Shown in pieces: positions 25,929-36,822 of a stretch of DNA of 64,000 nt; position 1 is the first letter of the stretch, and each line of letters begins with the position of its first letter. Location of the stretch: positions 30,170,927 to 30,234,926 of the forward strand of contig CM055889.1 in the NCBI GenBank assembly GCA_029582165.1. The letters run 5' to 3'. The translations under genes were made by a program, and so were the position numbers. Source of the DNA: Portulaca oleracea (Eukaryota > Streptophyta > Magnoliopsida > Caryophyllales > Portulacaceae). The notes beneath the pieces are model-generated. The model was not told the DNA's origin and did no database searches. It worked only from the letters and a program-made list of their open reading frames with translations.

Positions 25929-26031
25929 TGTAACGCCCTATTAAAAAGAAAAAAAAAGTCTTCCGCTGTTAATGTTAGTCAATGTTTGACTTTGACCGTT
26001 AAGTTTAGAGTTTAATTTCCAGGGCGTTACA
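25929..26031 (+). repeat. 5' LTR (short form, 103 bp)
   Basis: Nearly identical to 31415-31514. It begins TGTAACGCCC and ends GGGCGTTACA. Its first two bases (TG) match the start of the long LTR at 27844 (TGTAAAACCC), whereas the 3' copy is preceded by AG. This suggests a deletion between two GTAA words inside a once long 5' LTR. Confidence 0.8.
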
Positions 26032-26034
26032 GAA

Positions 26035-26046
26035 TGGTATCAGAGC
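26035..26046 (+). promoter_or_regulatory. Primer-binding site, tRNA-iMet type
   Basis: TGGTATCAGAGC, complementary to the 3' end of plant initiator-Met tRNA, three bases after the 5' LTR; used to prime minus-strand DNA synthesis. Confidence 0.9.
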
Positions 26047-26265
26047 TCTGGGTTACGACCTGGTAGCTCCTAAGAATCTATTAGGTTTTAGTTAGAACTT
26101 AGGATGCTACGTTCGGAGTGATGAGTGTAGGATGGGGAATGGGGTATGCTTTGCTTCCCTACTTGTTTATTAGTTTTAAGTGCTTATTTACTCTGCTTAT
26201 TATCAAGTAATCCCGTGAAAGTTTGCTATGCTCGAACTATTAGGATAGAAACTCGTTAGTAGGAA

Positions 26266-27495
26266 GTGAATAAGATGGATTCTTCTGACTCCAGGATGAC
26301 TCAAGGCGACGGGACCAAATCTAATGAGCCTCAAGGTAGGCCTCTCCCAACTAGCGATGAGCTGAGACAGCGATTTGTAGAACTTCAAGAGACGACAGCT
26401 GCACGAGCCGCCACGAATGGAGACACCCCGCCGGTAGTTCCCGATTTGACCCAACTAATGATGCTGGAGATGATGGCTCGACAGACCGAGCATTTTCAAC
26501 GAATGTCGGAGCAACGAGTTGAGCCGAGGAAGGACAACGAAGCCTCTCTATTCAAGGAGTTTAACAGCCTCAACCCTCCCACCTACTCTGGGACAACTGA
26601 TCCCAAGGTGTTTGAAGAATGGATACGGGACATCGAGAAGAAATTCGACGCTCTCCCTTGCCTTGAGGAACGAAAAGTTGGATTTGCAGCCTACCACCTA
26701 ACGGGAGAGGCTGACATCTGGTGGATGAGTGTAAAGGAACGACAAAACGAACCAGGGTTCAATTGGAACCGGTTCAAGGAAATGCTGAAGAATCGTTTCT
26801 ATCCTATGGCACTCCAGAAAGCTAAGGAGAAAGAGTTCCTGGAGTTGGAACAAGGAAGTGGAACAGTGTTGCAGTACTCCGCCAAGTTTGCGGAGTTGTC
26901 ATGTTTTGCGACGGCTTTTGTCGCCAACGAGACCCTGAAAATGAACCGCTTTGAGAGCGGCTTGAGCTTCCATATTCAGGAACGTATGACCGCCCGGTCC
27001 TTCTCGTCATACGAAGAGATGCTGGATGTGGCCCTCAACATTGAGAGAGTGGCTATAGCCCGGGAGGCACATCTGAACAAGCAAGGGAACAAGAGGAAGG
27101 AACCTTCCCGCTCTGACCCTACTCCAATGTACCCCGACAAGAGAAGCCACCACAACAACTGGCAGAGTAGCCAATGGCGAGCACCTCCACCTGGCTTGTT
27201 TTGTAGAGCTTGTGGCAGGTCGGGCCATCTCGCCAGGGATTGCAAGAGTAGCTGGAAGGCAAGCTGCTACCGGTGTGGCAGTCCACACCATTTGGTGAGA
27301 GACTGCCCTTTTCCGGCACCAGAAGGACCCAACCATGGAGGTAGCAACGATCAAGGAGCTCCACCCTTGACATACCAGGATCGAGGAGGCTACAATAGGA
27401 ACACAAGGCAACAACACCAGAAACGAGAGGGCCCCGACAGGAACCAAGCGAATCGTAACACGCCAAGCAATCAACACCCACCTCACCAGCAATGA
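26266..27495 (+). CDS. Retrotransposon Gag protein with two CCHC zinc knuckles, 409 aa
   Basis: Structural capsid/nucleocapsid protein of a Ty3/gypsy element. Seen: a conserved retrotransposon gag domain (about residues 95-230, with motifs FEEWIRDIEKKF, YHLTGEADIWW and the KNRFYP region); a basic Pro/Arg-rich linker; two zinc knuckles, CRACGRSGHLARDC and CYRCGSPHHLVRDC (about 313-350); and a Gln/Asn/Arg-rich tail. The frame is intact from ATG to stop, with no frameshift. A preserved gag in an element with no pol points to selection for Gag or to recent insertion. Only about 100 bp separate the stop from the first polypurine tract, so pol was removed cleanly. Confidence 0.92.
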   Translation: MNKMDSSDSRMTQGDGTKSNEPQGRPLPTSDELRQRFVELQETTAARAATNGDTPPVVPDLTQLMMLEMMARQTEHFQRMSEQRVEPRKDNEASLFKEFNSLNPPTYSGTTDPKVFEEWIRDIEKKFDALPCLEERKVGFAAYHLTGEADIWWMSVKERQNEPGFNWNRFKEMLKNRFYPMALQKAKEKEFLELEQGSGTVLQYSAKFAELSCFATAFVANETLKMNRFESGLSFHIQERMTARSFSSYEEMLDVALNIERVAIAREAHLNKQGNKRKEPSRSDPTPMYPDKRSHHNNWQSSQWRAPPPGLFCRACGRSGHLARDCKSSWKASCYRCGSPHHLVRDCPFPAPEGPNHGGSNDQGAPPLTYQDRGGYNRNTRQQHQKREGPDRNQANRNTPSNQHPPHQQ

Positions 27496-27595
27496 AACAG
27501 AAAATTTGGACAACGCTGTGAGTGGTACTCATCTCTCTTTCCTCGTATGTTATAGTATGATGAAATTTTGGTCCCTATGCTTGTGGGGGATGTTG

Positions 27596-27860
27596 GGTTT
27601 CGAGGACGAAACTCTTTTGAAGAGGGTAATGATGTAAAACCCTGAGTTTTTGGTCAAGGCCACCATTAGTCTCATCCGGCAGATCGTCGGTTTTGAGTTT
27701 AAGTTTCGAGGACGAAACTTCTTTTAAGGGGGTAATGATGTAAAACCCTGAATTTTGGTAAGGGACACCGTTAATTCTGTTAGAAAGATCGTTGGTGTTG
27801 AGTTTAAGTTTCGAGGACGAAACTTCTTTTAAGGGGGTAATGATGTAAAACCCCGAAAAA
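27596..27860 (+). repeat. Three tandem copies of the polypurine-tract / LTR-start junction
   Basis: Units at about 27596-27700, 27701-27804 and 27805-27860 share TTTCGAGGACGAAAC, a purine tract (AAGGGGGT in copies 2 and 3) and GATGTAAAACCC. The purine tract followed by TGTAAAACCC is the usual 3' LTR junction of this retrotransposon group, present here three times at about 105 bp spacing. Confidence 0.85.
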
Positions 27861-30800
27861 TTCGAAGGTGTTGACTATTACGTCGCTAGTTGTTTAAGTT
27901 GACTCCGTTAAATTTTGAGATTTTATCGGCGTTTATCTTGCTGACACTTGAGCTCGTAGGACCGTTGAGAGACTAACAAGGGTAGTTTAGTAATTTTCTA
28001 CGTGCATGGAAGTGTGGATACCTTAGTAATTTCATGTGTTAATATTTGATGAGTTATGTGTTTTCCTTTATTTAATTATTTTGCTATTATAAGGATTATT
28101 ATTATTATTTTAGAAAATAAAATTTATATATTTTTTTCCTAGCTATTATCATGCGTCAGAGAAGGTGGGTTGTTTTACAAAAATTATTTTTGTTAATTAT
28201 GTTTTAGTAGTATATGATATATAGTTATTAAAATCTTAATCCCAAACCCTAATCTCCCTCTCCTCTCCCCTCTCTCTACACTCTCTGCGTAACCACCACA
28301 GCAGCCATCAACCGCCCAGCCACCACCAACCGTCCGCCCGTAACCGTCGCCGGAGCGACCACCACGGCAACCACCGCAACCTCCTCACCCTCTGTCTTCG
28401 TCCTCTTTCTCTCACTAGCTGTTCGCTCGCTGTGCGCCACCGCCAACCGCCGCCCAGCCGCCACCGATCGTCGCTGTCGACTCCTTGACGACAGGCCACC
28501 ACCGCCCGGCCTTCTTTCGCCACCACAGTCGCTGTCGCACGCCGCCCCGACGCGACGACGAGTATACCGCTGCTGCTGCCGTTGTTATTACCGTTGTCGC
28601 CATCGCTCTGCCACCACCACCGCCTCCTGACGACTACCCACCGACCGGCAACCGCCCAGACACCCACCTCTGCCGCCGACGTCGCCGGAGTCCCGCCTGA
28701 CGTCCATCGTTCTGTCGTTTCTGCCCAGTCACGTAAACCCTAAACCTTAAGTTGTTTTCATCCGTTTTTCTTATTGTTATTATTATTATTATTACTATTA
28801 TTATTATGGTTATTAATCTGATTTTATAGTGCTAATCATGCGTATGAATCCATGTTTACATCTTGATGTGTACATATGATTTCTTTAACTAGTATATAGG
28901 ATGTAGTTGGTTGTTGTATGTGAAGTGTGAGATGGGTGATTAAGATTAGTTAGGGGAAAACAGTAATCGAAATAAATTGTAAGTGATAGGTAATTATGTT
29001 CTGTTTAAGCATGACTTTGTATGATTATAATTTACGTACTATTTGCTCTTATGCATGAGATATGCTAAATATTGTATGTGGGGAGTGGATTATGGGTAGA
29101 GTTGGTGTTGTATTAGATTTCTTTGCATGATTTAGGTTTTGTTTAAGTTGTTAAATTTAATTCCATGTGTTATAATAGAATGTTGATACATAGGACTGAG
29201 TTTTAAAATGGTGTTGCGTTTTAATTCTTAAATTATTTGACGGTTTCAAGTTTTAAATTGGAACTTTTAATTATTTTGAGAGTTCGGAGTTAAATTTATT
29301 AGTCTATAATTATTATTAAATTATACTTTTACAAAGGGTGTCTTCTAAATCTTCTTAGTTGTTTTTACAAATTAAATTATGCTATGATAAATAAAGTTTT
29401 GACTTTGAAATAGTAATCGTATTATTTTGATTGTTATCGTGTGTTATATCGTTATTAAGAGGTTTATCGAATTCTTTATTTATTAAAAATGTTTAATTTG
29501 TTTATATTTTGGTAAAATAGTACCTTACTGGTTCCTTGTGTGTTTTGAAGCTTAGGGGTCCATGTTTCATTTCTTTTATTTCGATTATTAGGGTGAATTT
29601 TAATTTTATGTGTTTGATTGAGAATTAATATGTTATTGTGGCAATTTATGTTAGTATATGTATAAGCCGACCTTAGTGATGCTATGGGGGTGAAAGAAGA
29701 AGTAGTCGACCCTAGTAGGCTGTTTAGAATCTCAAATTAGAGTCCCGGGATAGTATGGTTAGAACTAGGATCGAAAATCCCGAAATAAAAACCCCGTAAG
29801 TTTGGACAGGTTTTATGAATCGTACGATATCGATCACCATTTATTGTGTAGTTAATATTTAGCCTTAACTTTTGGTCTGGAAGTACCTTAGGATGTTAGG
29901 TTTCATAGAAATTTTGCGGATCGGGATTTTGAGGTGTATATTCTGAGTTACGACCCAAATAGCGCACCTAGGTCAGATCTGGATAGATTTTATAGTTGGC
30001 TGTTTTTGAAGGCTTTAGGAGGTGTTTTAGGTCTCGAGGTCAACATAAGAGTTTTAGTAGACATCCTGAGGTTTCCAGAAAGTCCAAAACCATACCCATA
30101 GGAGGTCGGGAAGTCAAGTTATAGTTCGTTTTATTTGAGTATTGAATTCTGTCCAGTTTGCTTTTTGAATAAATGTGTAGCCGTGCGTGTGAATTATGTA
30201 TTTATTTTAATATGGAAGTGTGGTGATGTGTGATAGTTTATATTATGTGAGCTATGTTTAAAATGTTAATTTATGAATGATGGGAACCTTATAGTGTTCC
30301 TAGGGGTGGGTTAGGTGGAAATTAGATCGTGTTAACTCCGTACGACGCGTTTTGATTTTAGAAATTTCTTTATTTTTTTTAGGCGCGATCTAGACCTTTC
30401 GTTTTAGTGATCTCAAGTGTATTCGTGAAGTGAAGAGAAGATTGTCAGGTAATGTCTATGTCCTGAATCCCGCTGGGGTGCACTTTAATTGTTTTGTTGA
30501 TTTTTAAGTTATTTTGCGGTTTGCATCTCGAAGGGATTTTATGGTGGAAATTGGCTGTCTATTTTGGATGTTGATTATATTCTTCTTAGTTGGTAAAATG
30601 TGGACAGTCTTTTATGTGGATTTGGAAATGGTTTTGGAAACTGGGATTGGACTGATTGAGTTGGACAGGATCTGTTATTAACCTGACTAATAATTCAAAT
30701 GAGACGTAAATGCGGGTTCGGGCAACGCCCCATAGACCAGGATCTGTTCCTGCAGGGAGGTTGTCAAGAGATCAGGGGATGCCCTGATATGGTTGTGTGT

Positions 30801-31514
30801 TCGGGCAATGCCCCATAGACCAGGATCTGTTCCTGCAGGGAGGTTGTCAAGAGATCAGGGATGCCTGATAGGTGCTACTTCCCCGGGGTTAGTTATATGC
30901 ACGTGCGTGGAATGGATGGCCATCCGTATTATTGAGATTGTGATTGATTGAGATTGATATTGATATTGAGATATGATTATTGTGAAGTCTTGGACTTCGA
31001 GGGCCAAATAAGCAAGGTCCGCCCGCTTAATAATTCTGAAAGATGGTTATGGTTGGTTTGGGAAAAATAGTTGGTTTCGAAAAGATTTGACTCGTTCACT
31101 TCTCCCCCAAAAATGAATTGAAATGGATTTTAAACTGTTTTGACAGTTAGGGGTAGACATTATTGAGTCCTCCTCATGTTTTTAAATGTTTTGTTTTCAG
31201 GTGAAGAGTTCTGTGATGGGAACGGGAATTAGAAGTGAGGACGTTGAAGTTAGTAGCTTGAGAATAAAAGTTTAGTTATGTTTAGACTTGAAATTAGTTT
31301 ATGTTGAGTTTTGTCTTTAGAATTTGAAGTTTCTTTCGTTCGTTAAATGGAAGTAATTAATGATTAGTTGTTAGTTTTCCTTTCTTGCCTTGTATTCCTT
31401 CGGGGATACGGCAGTAACGCCCAATTAAAAAGAAAAAAAAGTCTTCCGCTGTTAATGTTAGTCAATGTTTGACTTTGACCGTTAAGTTTAGAGTTTAATT
31501 TCCAGGGCGTTACA
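27844..31514 (+). repeat. Long 3' LTR, about 3.67 kb
   Basis: Starts TGTAAAACCCC directly after the third polypurine tract and ends GGGCGTTACA before the target duplication. It contains a CT-rich then GC-rich block (28250-28700) with open frames on both strands, AT-rich U3-like sequence, and a tandem pair (30716-30870). Its last 100 bp equal the short 5' LTR. No gene was recognised in this stretch. Confidence 0.65.
30716..30870 (+). repeat. Tandem duplication inside the long LTR
   Basis: Two copies, about 83 bp apart, share CGGGCAACGCCCCATAGACC (second copy with one change) and GTTCCTGCAGGGAGGTTGTC. They differ by only a few bases, so the duplication is recent or conserved. Confidence 0.85.
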
Positions 31515-31515
31515 A

Positions 31516-31599
31516 TCTAACTTCATTATAAAAGCAGGTAAGAAATAGCATGTCCCAAATGTTGTTTTTCATTTATACCCCTATTCATGTTATATATTT

Positions 31600-31652
<53 letters not shown>

Positions 31653-31822
31653 CTTTTTTATGGTTTGATATATTTTTGTCAACTTTTTTTATAATGACCA
31701 TAAGCCTAAAAATTATTATTAATATTATCATTATTATCACTATTATTTTTATTTTTTTTATTTAAAATATTATTATCATTATTACTATTATTATTACTAT
31801 TATCATCATCATCATCATTATT

Positions 31823-31874
<52 letters not shown>

Positions 31875-32891
31875 TTATCCATACACGTAGTTATTAAAAT
31901 CCCGATCCAGATTACGATTTTATATGACAATACATTTATTTTATTGCTTATTGGTACATAATATATTTTAAATATTGAAACTGTCAACATAAGCATGATG
32001 TGATAGGTGTTGTTGTTGTTATGATTATTATTATTATGATTATTGTTATAAATTTTAGCCTTTGGGTGCTTTTAAAAATCTTAAAAACTATTATATAATT
32101 ATTACTATTATTACTATTTTGTTTATTATTGTTATTATTATTATTATTACTATTACTACTACTATTATTACTATTACTATGATATATTTATTATTATAGT
32201 GTTTATTATTATTATTATTATTATTAGTTAGAACCTTTGCAACATATCTTCAATGTGCCTAGCTCATAAATCATTATTCACTAAATCAACAATTCTTTCC
32301 ATTTAAGAGTTATTCTATTATATGATACATTTTTTTGATGGATTTATATCATATATTATGATATACAAAACTCCAAACAGAATATATGTTTTCTACACGT
32401 GAATCATATGATTTATAATTAAATTTTTTCATGGAAGATTTATTATTTTGTCAGATATTAAATTTTCATAATAATTTACCGTTGTTAGAAGATAATCATA
32501 TTTAATTATGTATATTGTATAAAATATATGTAGTACTTAGAGACAATTTTCATAATAAACATATTTAATTATTCTCTCATATAATGCTTACGAAATATCT
32601 AAAGTTAATGATTATGTTTTACTCCATTTTACATTTGTGTTTATATGAAACATTATGTTAGAAAAAAGTTCAAATAAAATATTTATTTTGTATTAGTTAT
32701 CATAATAATTTGAATTCGGTTTACATGTTCATTATATATTTTAGATAAGCAAATAATTGACTAATAGAATCAAATTAAAATTAAAAAAGAATTTTAGTTT
32801 ATGTAAAAATATCTATTTAACATTAAACTTTTAAATTCTCTATTTTATATTGTCGGGTCAACGCGTGCGAAGCACGCTTTGATCAGACTAG
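31516..32891 (+). mobile_element. Non-autonomous Helitron, about 1.4 kb
   Basis: The 5' end is TCTAACTTCATTATAAAAGC preceded by A. The 3' end has the hairpin GCGTGCGAAGCACGC (32863-32877) followed 14 bases later by the terminal CTAG (32888-32891) and T, as expected of Helitrons (5' TC, 3' hairpin plus CTRR, insertion between A and T). The interior is dominated by (ATT)n and (ATC)n arrays (31603-31650, 31770-31880, 32100-32225) and AT-rich DNA. No Rep/helicase. The first four bases also occur left of the LTR element as part of its target duplication. Confidence 0.8.
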
Positions 32892-32975
32892 TCTAACTTC
32901 ATTATAAAAGCAGGTAAGAAATAGCATGTCCCAAATGTTGTTTTTCATTTATACCCCTATTCATGTTATATATTT

Positions 32976-33016
<41 letters not shown>

Positions 33017-33055
33017 CTTTTTTATGGTTTGATATATTTTTGTCAACTTTTTTTA
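32892..33055 (+). mobile_element. Second Helitron 5' end in tandem (truncated)
   Basis: Starting exactly at the base after CTAG, about 160 bp repeat the first part of the preceding Helitron almost perfectly, including TCTAACTTCATTATAAAAGC, the ATT array and GGTTTGATATATTTTTGTCA. Similarity stops at about 33055 and no second 3' hairpin was found. Confidence 0.85.
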
Positions 33056-33649
33056 CGACCATGTTTCTTGGAACTCTCTCATGATTACTTTTGGCAAAAG
33101 GGCTTCCCCAACAAAAGCTGTTGAAGTTGACATCTTGGAAGGTTTCTTCTTACTAACTCCTAATCGTAGAGAATGCTGATATCCCACTTTCTTTACACTA
33201 ATCTTACCTTAGTATTTCTGCAAATGAGTAAATTGGGTTATTCATGATTTATTTTTCTCTTTTTTTCTTCTTTTCTTTTCTTATTTGTTCAAGGGTTTTT
33301 TGGGGGCTTAAGAGTTAGTTTGTCAGAAAGTGTTCTCATTCCTATTGGTGATTTGTTTGAGATTCGGTAGCTAGCTTAGTTGTTTTTTTTTGGGGTGAAC
33401 ACATTCCTTCTTGGAAGAAGGCCAAGCGCTAGGAGCTCCCCCCAAATCTGAAGCAGTGTGGGGTCCGACTATGGAAAGATTCTGAAAGAGGTTAGTCACC
33501 TGTAAATCAAAACTTCTCTCCTAAAGAGTCAGACTAACATTAATGCAAAAGCACTTTATGGAGTCATCCTATTTATTTTAGTTATTTATTCAACATTCCT
33601 GCAAGCATTGCCACCTTATTATATAAAATCACAAGGGATTCCTTTGGTC
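33056..33649. other. Unassigned sequence
   Basis: No protein similarity or repeat structure recognised. Confidence 0.4.
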
Positions 33650-34260
33650 AAAAGATGTTTCTTTGGCCTCTTCACACAAGTGGCGAGTTTACTATGGATA
33701 GTTAATCTAAAACGATGGTTAAGGAGTTTACTAAATTAATTCTCCATATCAAACAATATGGAAGTCTAGAGCTCCAACCATAGCATGGTTTCTTGCTTGG
33801 GTGAACGTCAAAGAAAGATGCTTTCTTGCTTGGGGGGCCATCAAAGGAAAGATGCCCACCAAAGACATGCTTAAAATGAGAAATTTTAGATTTTCTAGTA
33901 GGTATTCTATGTGTTGTGCTGAGGAATAGTCCATTAACCAAATTGCATATGGATTTCTGCTTTATGACGTTGGTCGTTTTCTTTGATGGGTTAGTTTGTG
34001 AGAATGTGCACCATTAAATTTTAAGTTTGCCAGTAGGTGTTCCATATGTTCTAGTGGCTTCAAGTGGAAGATTGAATAAGAGTTGCATTCTAAGTGTGTG
34101 GAAGTTGATACCTTTGGCAATTCGGTGGAGCATTTGCAAGGAGAGAAATTCCTGGGTTTATATGAGCATCGCTAGAACCCTTTATGGTTGCGAACCTTAT
34201 TTTAGTGAAGTTTGTATAATTGGTGCCAACTTCTTGATAGAGGTACAAGGTCACTTTTTC
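33650..34260 (+). pseudogene. Scrap of a LINE reverse-transcriptase polyprotein
   Basis: Plus-strand translation across frame breaks shows a zf-RVT-like segment near 33750-33930 (AIKGKMPTKDMLKMRNFRF followed by a CC...EE motif) and, at about 34100-34150, the WKLIPLAIRWSICKERN motif typical of the end of plant LINE ORF2. Several stops and frameshifts. The rest of the element is missing. Confidence 0.6.
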
Positions 34261-34433
34261 TAAATCTGTTGTAATACTTTTTGTATGGAGGTTTAGGACC
34301 ACAGACTATTCTAATTTTGAGATTGTCTCCTTTGGTAAATGAGTGACATGACATCCTCTTGGTGTCTTCTAATACAACTTTTGGTTATCCATCAAAACAA
34401 AAATAACATGGTTAAACTCAATACATTTGACAG

Positions 34434-36194
34434 GTCATTGGGAACTTGCAGTCAGTGCAGGATGCTTTATTTCGGATTACTTGTAGGCTGCGGGAGGTTA
34501 TGTTTCCAATGCCACACATTTCTCATGTGAGTAGCTCTTCTTACTTGCCAGCCTATCCAGAGTTACCATCTCCGTCCTTCAGACCTCGACATGATCAGGC
34601 TTCCCCCCAGTCACTACCATTCACCGGTTAGACCACCTCATGGTTTTGGTTACGACCGAGCAGTTGGTCCAGTCCAAGGTGCTCCCCCTGCTTTTTCACA
34701 TGGTACAGATAGGTCTATTGGAGCAAATATTGAACCAGACCGACACCGTTATGCTGCTCATAGAGCTTATGGTCCGCCATTTGAGAGACCACCTTCTCCT
34801 GGAGCATGGCATCACCAGGTTGGTTTCCTCTTTTTCCTCTAGCATGTTGTCTCTTTTGGGAACTGTCATACTGAAGAAGCCAAAAGTGCATTTTCCAGGC
34901 GTTGAACAGTGGAAATCCTTCCAGATATCCAGAGAAGGGCCCTGGATCTTCTACATTGGTTGCAAGTAGTAATGAAAGGTCAGCTCCATTGTTATGCTTT
35001 TGTATGGGTTGATATCTGATGGTGATAGGAGTTGAGATGCCCTTTCCCCCCCCCCCCCCCTTTCCTGGGCTGATATTTGGTTCATGGGCTATACAGAATA
35101 CTGGTGTTTGGTAGGTTGGAAAATGGCCTTCTACACTCGTGATGTTTCTTAGCACAGTCAGCTGGACGCATTTATTGCCTCCCAAAGTTGCAACAATTGT
35201 TGGAACCTGGAACTTGGAAGCCTAGACTCAGTTTTACGGATCTCATATCAACTGAAACTACCATCTGTTTTTCTATTTGAAATTTCAGAACATGTGAATA
35301 TATTCTTAGAAAAGGAGAGGCATAATCACCAAAGTTATAACTTTTTGGGGGTGGGTTGTCATGCTCATGCATCATGTTCTCTCTGGTCAAAATGTTGCTT
35401 GTGACCAAGTTTGTGCTCTTTGCCATTTACTTCATCTGCTGTACCTTCCCCCCCCCCCCCCCCCCCATCCTTGCATCATAACGGAGAGAATGTTAGGGAA
35501 GGAGCTAGTGCTTGTGTTCTGACCCTAGTTGTTTGTGTCGTGATGACTTCCCCTCTTACGTTAGGTTTTCTCATTCATGCAGTGTTCAGGCGCCAGTCAT
35601 GAAGACACTGGAGATTTTAATTCCACAAATTTTGCTGCCACACGTTTATGGAGAGAACAGAACTAATCTTGGTCATATAAAACAAGTAAGTTGAAACAGC
35701 ATGTTCCCTCAGTTGTCTGCCGAAACAACTATGAGGTTACACACTTGGCCAGGCATGTCAACAGCATTAACACTAGAAGTTGGGCTGTTCAAAACAAGCT
35801 GATATACACACCTGACCGGTATTTAACCCGCCCGCCTAAACTGATAGGTCTAAATGTAATCCAAACCTGAAATGATTGTATGTGGCATCAACGAATATCC
35901 TTGTCCTATAATCCGATAGTTTCACCACAAAGTTATAACCTAAACACAACAGCTTATTTGCTATGTAAATCAGATGCAGTTTAACAATCAGTTAACTATA
36001 GATGTAAATGTGGCTTGAGACATAACTGATCAGTGCCTCATTCCTGTTCTCAGTTCTCTGGAGCAGATGTAGTTGTTCACGACCCAAAACACGGGGCTAC
36101 TGAAGGTTTGGTTGTAATATCTGGGAATTCGAACCAGGTGGATTCTGCCCAGTGGCTTGTTCATGCCTTCATTCTATGTGGCCAACCGTTTTGA
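34434..36194 (+). pseudogene. 3' end of a KH-domain RNA-binding protein gene (orphan fragment)
   Basis: Three exon-like blocks with GT-AG borders. 34434-34818 starts inside a KH domain (VIGNLQSVQDALFRITCRLR), followed by a Pro/Ser/His-rich linker. 35590-35685 encodes the start of a last KH domain (LEILIPQILLPHVYGEN). 36054-36194 encodes its end (FSGADVVVHDPKHGATEG), then stop. It resembles the C-terminal part of HEN4/RCF3-type KH proteins. A run of six C near 34603 shifts the frame, so the first block reads TAG at 34629; the other frame continues (RPPHGFGYDRAVG). Upstream KH exons are absent and LINE/Helitron sequence lies there instead. Likely a truncated pseudogene; a single-base sequence error could explain the frameshift but not the missing 5' half. 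Confidence 0.75.
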
Positions 36195-36822
36195 CCAAGC
36201 AATTTCAGACAAAAATTTCCCAAAGGCGACATGTAAATTCTGTTATATCCTCTCTAATTTAATCATTCTTTTCTTTTCAGTAGAATTAGTGTTTATGAAA
36301 GAAAAGCTCTAAAGGCTCTCATGATCACATAAGCAATGATCCACCACAGAGAATGAAGTTTGGAGTTATCCATGTGCCCATCCTAATGTTGACAATTTTG
36401 TTAGGGTTTGCTCTTTTTTATTTTTTGCCCCCCTTTTCGCTTTGGGGGTTTGCGTTTTTTTGCAATTGTAATGATACAACTGGAAGTCCTTGGTCTGTTT
36501 GCAAGAATTGCTTGCATCACCACCTAGGGTGTATCTACTAATTGTATATTGGTTTGCTTGTGTTTCTGTAACTTAGGATTATAGATGATACTTGGTGGAA
36601 TGCAAGTAGGATAGACCACATTCCATTATCATGTGGAAGTATACGGCAAAAATATGTTGAAATGGGTATGTACCCAAGTGAGTAGCTCAATTGATTATGA
36701 AGCTGCTTGTTGTTTGACAGATCATGTGATTAATTTTTTACGGCTAATAAGTAACAAGGTTTACTTATTAGCATACTGAATCTTTTGGCTGGAATTCCCC
36801 TTTCCGCAGGCCTGTTGCGTAC
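36195..36822 (+). other. Former 3' UTR and flank of the KH fragment
   Basis: T-rich sequence compatible with a 3' UTR of the KH gene; no independent feature. Confidence 0.35.

Larger units (their letters stand above)
25929..31514 (+). mobile_element. Gag-only Ty3/gypsy-type LTR retrotransposon with unequal LTRs
   Basis: Both termini read TGTAACG...GGGCGTTACA-like and the whole unit is flanked by the 5 bp target duplication ATCTA (25924-25928, 31515-31519). In order: a 103 bp 5' terminal repeat, a tRNA-Met primer-binding site, a gag frame with two zinc knuckles, three tandem copies of the polypurine-tract/LTR-start segment, and about 3.67 kb of non-coding sequence ending in a copy of the 103 bp repeat. 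There is no protease, reverse transcriptase or integrase. It must be mobilised in trans if at all. The 5' LTR looks like an internally deleted form of a 3.67 kb LTR. Confidence 0.85.

Noticed and set aside
25929..26031. Calling the element a TRIM with 103 bp LTRs
   Set aside because: The TG versus AG difference at the start of the two copies and the polypurine tract followed by TGTAAAACCC at 27844 favour a long LTR with an internal deletion on the 5' side. Kept only as the alternative.
31603..31880. Possible CRISPR-like or coding repeat array
   Set aside because: These are plain (ATT)n/(ATC)n microsatellites inside a Helitron; the Asn/Ile-rich frames are an artefact of the triplet repeat.
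35046..35063. Homopolymer C/G runs (also near 7140, 35449, 38549)
   Set aside because: Simple mononucleotide tracts; possible length errors, no function inferred apart from the frame issue noted at 34603.
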